Both the position numbers and the translations under genes were made by a program. Shown piece after piece: positions 60,388 through 64,000 of a DNA stretch of 64,000 nt (its first letter is position 1; each line of letters starts with the position of its first letter). Source of the stretch: Parapristionchus giblindavisi (Eukaryota > Nematoda > Chromadorea > Rhabditida > Diplogasteridae); NCBI GenBank assembly GCA_943737045.1, contig CALSFV010000236.1:281001-345000 (forward strand), given 5' to 3'. The notes beneath the pieces were generated by a model. That model worked only from the letters and a program-made list of their open reading frames with translations, had not been told where the DNA came from and did no database searches.

Positions 60388-62649
60388 TCAATCGTACGGT
60401 ATCAATTTATTTATGAAATCAATGGATTCCACAGTCTTCGTGTTCTCATAATTTAAGTACATCGATGTTATTCGCGCTTGTTCCTGGTACAATGTCATGA
60501 CTTCCTGGAAAGTTAGTTTCTTTCAAAAATAACTCCGTATTGGGGACAATAATTTGGTCGAGGTGAGCGGGGTGAAGATTCGCACCTTTGGCAATCGAAA
60601 AAAATGAAGAAAAAAATTGTCGAAGTTTCTCAAAATTCAACCGATCGGACTCATCCCTGGCTATGTTTTGTATTATTGGTGGGATATCGATGACCAGTTT
60701 TTGCCCAATTTCAGAGATGTCGGAAATATTTATTTTCTCAAAGGAATTAAATGCTTTGCGGATTCTACTCAGCTGTGAATGTTGTTCATACACCGTTAAA
60801 GGTGGTGTCCCACGAATATTTTCGGGAACAAACTGTGAATACAGAAAGGTAGCAAAAGATATTCTACATAGTTTTTGAATATGAAGTTATATGAAGTTCA
60901 TTATGTGAAAATATTCACCTTCATTATATAGGTCGCAGTCAGCAAATTGCCCATTCGAACGGAATAGTCGCTTAATCCGAGTTCCTTTGTGTAATATCGA
61001 TTGAGGTCGTGAATTATCTCCATTTTGATGGCCTCGCCCAACTTTAGAAGATGCTCAGGCAAATCGGGTATTTTATCTGTGAAAGTGAAACATTGATAAC
61101 GTTTTAAATTACGCCATTTTTATTATCTGAAAGAATTCAACAACTGAAATATTTTTGTATAGCCGAAAAATATCCTATTAATCAGTATCGAAAAATGATT
61201 CTAGTCATGGCATTGTCATAATCATATTATATCATAATCATATTATACTATCAAGGGGCCAGGCAGACACCAAAGACTCCCGCGTAAGCAAATAAAAATT
61301 GTTTACAGCCCCGTCGTTTTTTTTCTATCGTTCGTCGATCTTTGATCCAAAAACTCTTCTGAGTGTTTAAGAAATAGCCAAGGAGTCAATAGCGGTCACA
61401 CCCGATTGGATACGAAATAATTTTTTAGTAAAAGTCGCCAAACCACACCAAACGCACCCCCAAAGTGCATTGACCACTGGCAGAAATTTGACAATGAGTA
61501 TATGTACATAAGTGTATGTAAAATATCCTTAAAGCATACCTAATTCCCACATTGAAATCGTTATTAGCGCGTTATGCATCGTTACATTTGCCTGACGCGC
61601 CTACGCCGTCACGTAAAAAAACGTTACATTTGGTGACGCGCGCGTCGACGTCAATTTTGGAGTGTGTTGGGTCCCAAGGGGAAAACCCTGATTGTCATCA
61701 GGGGTACGGTAGGAAGTTACCGTAACCATCGATCAATATTGGTTGGCTACCGTAACCTTTTACCGTACCCCTGACGACATTCAGGGTTTTCCACTTGGGA
61801 CCCAACACACTCCAAAATTGACGTCGACGCGCGCGTCGCCAAATGTAATGTTTTTTTACGTGACGGCGTAGGCGCGTCAGGCAAATGTAACGATGCATTA
61901 ATCTCGAACGGAGTGAAGTTGGATTTCGCAAAAATTGGTGTCACAAGTGAAACATATTTATCGTTGTAGTCCTCAAGCATGCTAAAACGATATGTAATAT
62001 TTATTTATTTATTTATGTATTGATCATACAAACATACATACGAGAAAGCCATTATCAGCTTGTTATAAGGAAAACAAACTATTTTTTTCTTTAAAAAAGA
62101 GTAGAAGAAAATTAGCTATCTTCTTGGTTTCATCTGTATTTTTTCGTACCGATTACACAGACTCAGACTCACTCAAGACTCACGCAATCATGGAATTTTT
62201 TAATTCATTGATAGTGCAATCGTCCGTTACGTATTCATCCATTTTATCTCGATCGAAGCAAGCTATCGCGGTCTTCATTAAACTGAAAGATATTTTCGTA
62301 ATATTTTCTTGATATTTATGTTAAGCCTATTTTATATTAAATATACTATTGTTCAAGTAATCAATCACACTATTTCAATCACTAACTATTTCAAATCGGG
62401 AGACATCCGAAAACTCCTAGAAAATCCTTCCGCCATGAAGAATGGAACAAAAAATGATTTCATGAGTATTTTCTGAATAATATTATCGATAAAGGATATA
62501 GGATGCTCTTCATCAACGTACTTGGTCTCCTTTTGGTAACTTGGAGTAAGCGGGAAATGCCCGCTTGGTGAACTGTGCCAATTCGGTGACTGTGACTGAC
62601 ATGGCTTCTAGTTCGAAATCGAACGAGGTGATGTAAATATTCTGGAATT

Positions 62650-62690
<41 letters not shown>

Positions 62691-62822
62691 GTCAGTCTTT
62701 GTTTTTACCCTAATTATCTAATATCTAAAAAAATATATACCATATTCATTTTCACCCTTCGCAGATTATGTCGATTTATACGAATTTCGTGTTCGGCCTT
62801 CCTTCTTCGCTCGAATGATGGC
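60388..62822 (-). pseudogene. Nuclear hormone receptor 3, ligand-binding part, MITE in exon 8; 5' end beyond window
   Basis: Exons equivalent to 4-10 of receptors 1 and 2: 62822-62741, 62641-62522, 62472-62387, 62282-62184, 61981-61540 (116 nt plus a 326-nt insertion), 61076-60919, 60504-60388. The zinc-finger exons should lie beyond 64000: the last bases of the window match sequence just downstream of receptor 2 exon 3. The insertion adds 326 nt, not a multiple of three, so the frame breaks unless it is spliced out. Splice sites elsewhere are good. Exon 4 starts PSFERRRKAEHEIRINRHNL. Confidence 0.75.
61575..61897. mobile_element. Tourist-like MITE in receptor 3 exon 8, TSD TTA
   Basis: 323 bp, TIR TGCATCGTTACATTTGCCTG and complement, TTA at 61572-61574 and 61898-61900. 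Receptors 1 and 2 show the empty site (GCGTTAAACTCG, GCGTTATACTCC). TWA target and size fit PIF/Harbinger MITEs. Confidence 0.9.
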
Positions 62823-63124
62823 CTAAACATGGATAAACATGCAATTTAAAGCCACACCCGAGCAATTTTTATTTCCGCTCTTGCAGCACTTTCTCGTAAA
62901 CAAAGAAAGCGAGAGAGTCTTGTCAGAGCAGAGAGTTTCAAATTAGCAACAACGTATCTATCCTTATGTGACTATAAAGAATAAGGCCGTTGAGTTTTTT
63001 GTGACATAACTTACAAAGTAGAATTATAGATTACATCTTCATCAATTCATTAAACAAATTTCGCCAAAACTTTTGATGTCTCCAATACATCATAATACGA
63101 GCTGCAAGTTCATCACATAAGCAC

Positions 63125-63534
63125 TAGATTTGGCAATAATGCACAATTCATTGCGGGCCCGCAGAGCGGTCTATAATCATTGCGGGCCCGCAAACTAGGA
63201 GAGAGGGGAGGGGAGCGATTGCGGGCCCGCAATGGCTTTGCGGGCCCGCAATGACTACTTCATTCCTACCCTGCTACTTTTTGTGATCGGTCGTTCATCT
63301 CATTTCTCTTCACTTTCCTTCGTTAACAGAGAAAAACGACCGATTGCATAAAAAATAACAGGGTAGGAATAAAGTAGTCATTGCGGGCCCGCAATCGCTC
63401 CGCCTCCCTTCCCTCTGAGTTTGCGGGCCCGCAATGATTTTTAAATGATTTTACACCGCACTGCGGGCCCGCAATCATTAGCAATGAAAAGTCAATTTCA
63501 TTGCGGGCCCGCAACGCCCGAATTGCCAACTCTA
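63125..63534. mobile_element. hAT-like MITE with repeated GCGGGCCCGC palindromes, TSD ATAAGCAC
   Basis: 410 bp, TIR TAGATTTGGC / GCCAACTCTA, perfect 8-bp TSD ATAAGCAC (63117-63124, 63535-63542). The 14-bp palindrome TTGCGGGCCCGCAA or its core recurs about ten times. Related to the left part of 8192-9687. Confidence 0.9.
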
Positions 63535-64000
63535 ATAAGCACCCAAAGTCTTAACTAGAAATGGTATTCAACAGATCAACAAATCTACGAAACTCGTAAG
63601 CGTTTCATTTTTCGTTAAAATTAACAATGATGATCAACGAAAACAAATGCCGTTGAACGTAGGTTTGGAGATCACTCGAAAATAGATTTAGATTTCCAAA
63701 TTTTCTATCCCCAACTCGTAGCGTGGTTCAAGACCAATTTATGGAACAGTGATTTCTAAAATTAAACGTCTGTAATTTTGTACTTGAAAGATAAGTCATA
63801 AACAAATTTATCCATAATTTCTAAGCGTCTCAACGGTTTAAAGACTTAACGAACATTGCCATTAACAAAAAATCATTGGGCGCGGCCACCCACTAAAAGG
63901 GCAACGGTCCACTCTCTCATCTATATAAAACAGTTTGCAACAAGTTCTTTGAATTTGGCCGCGTAACCCCCCCCCCCAAATTCCTAGTGATCCTTCTTTA

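Noticed and set aside
61698..61980. Two 77-codon frames
   Set aside because: They run from receptor 3 exon 8 into the inserted MITE and are a by-product of it.

Overview
This window looks like nematode nuclear DNA, most likely from a rhabditid of the Caenorhabditis type. The base composition is AT-rich. Genes are split into many small exons joined by GT..TTTTCAG introns, and several start codons sit just after a free TTTCAG site, as expected for spliced-leader trans-splicing. The gene families are ones that expanded in nematodes: divergent nuclear hormone receptors and the 7TM chemoreceptors Srsx and Srab. No bacterial-style operons, CRISPR arrays or rRNAs are visible. Gene models were built by hand from splice signals, reading phase and comparison between paralogs inside the window.

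Left half (1 to about 33 kb), minus strand: a head-to-tail array of divergent forkhead-domain genes. I call the units, right to left, F, E, D, C, C', B, A and Z. Typical units have a 27-codon exon (alpha), a 33-codon exon (beta), a Ser/Pro-rich exon of about 44 codons, and two exons that together encode a forkhead domain. F and B begin instead with an exon starting MNFGF. Upstream of F and of B lies a copy of an unrelated nine-exon gene in which every exon is a multiple of three and in phase 0 (ST2, ST1). The block ST-F-E-D-C-C' (17.5-33 kb) and the block ST-B-A-Z (0.5-14 kb) are therefore related by segmental duplication. Between the blocks is a 2.2-kb TTAA-flanked element with about 575-bp inverted arms that carries its own four-exon gene (14.7-16.9 kb).

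Right half: an intact Srsx receptor (34.7-38.3 kb, +), a small secreted Cys-containing protein (39.8-41.3 kb, +), an Srab receptor split by a 1-kb inverted-repeat insertion (44.7-48.1 kb, +), and three tandem paralogous nuclear hormone receptors on the minus strand. The first two receptors are intact (48.2-51.6 and 52.8-57.8 kb). The third has a 323-bp MITE in a coding exon and runs off the right edge. A tRNA-Ala(AGC)-like gene sits in an intron of the first receptor.

The window is saturated with inverted-repeat transposons and MITEs. Many have target-site duplications that can be read directly: TA (mariner/Tc1-like), TTAA (piggyBac-like), TWA (PIF/Harbinger-like) and 8 bp (hAT-like). Several insertions can be checked against an empty site in a paralogous copy within the same window.
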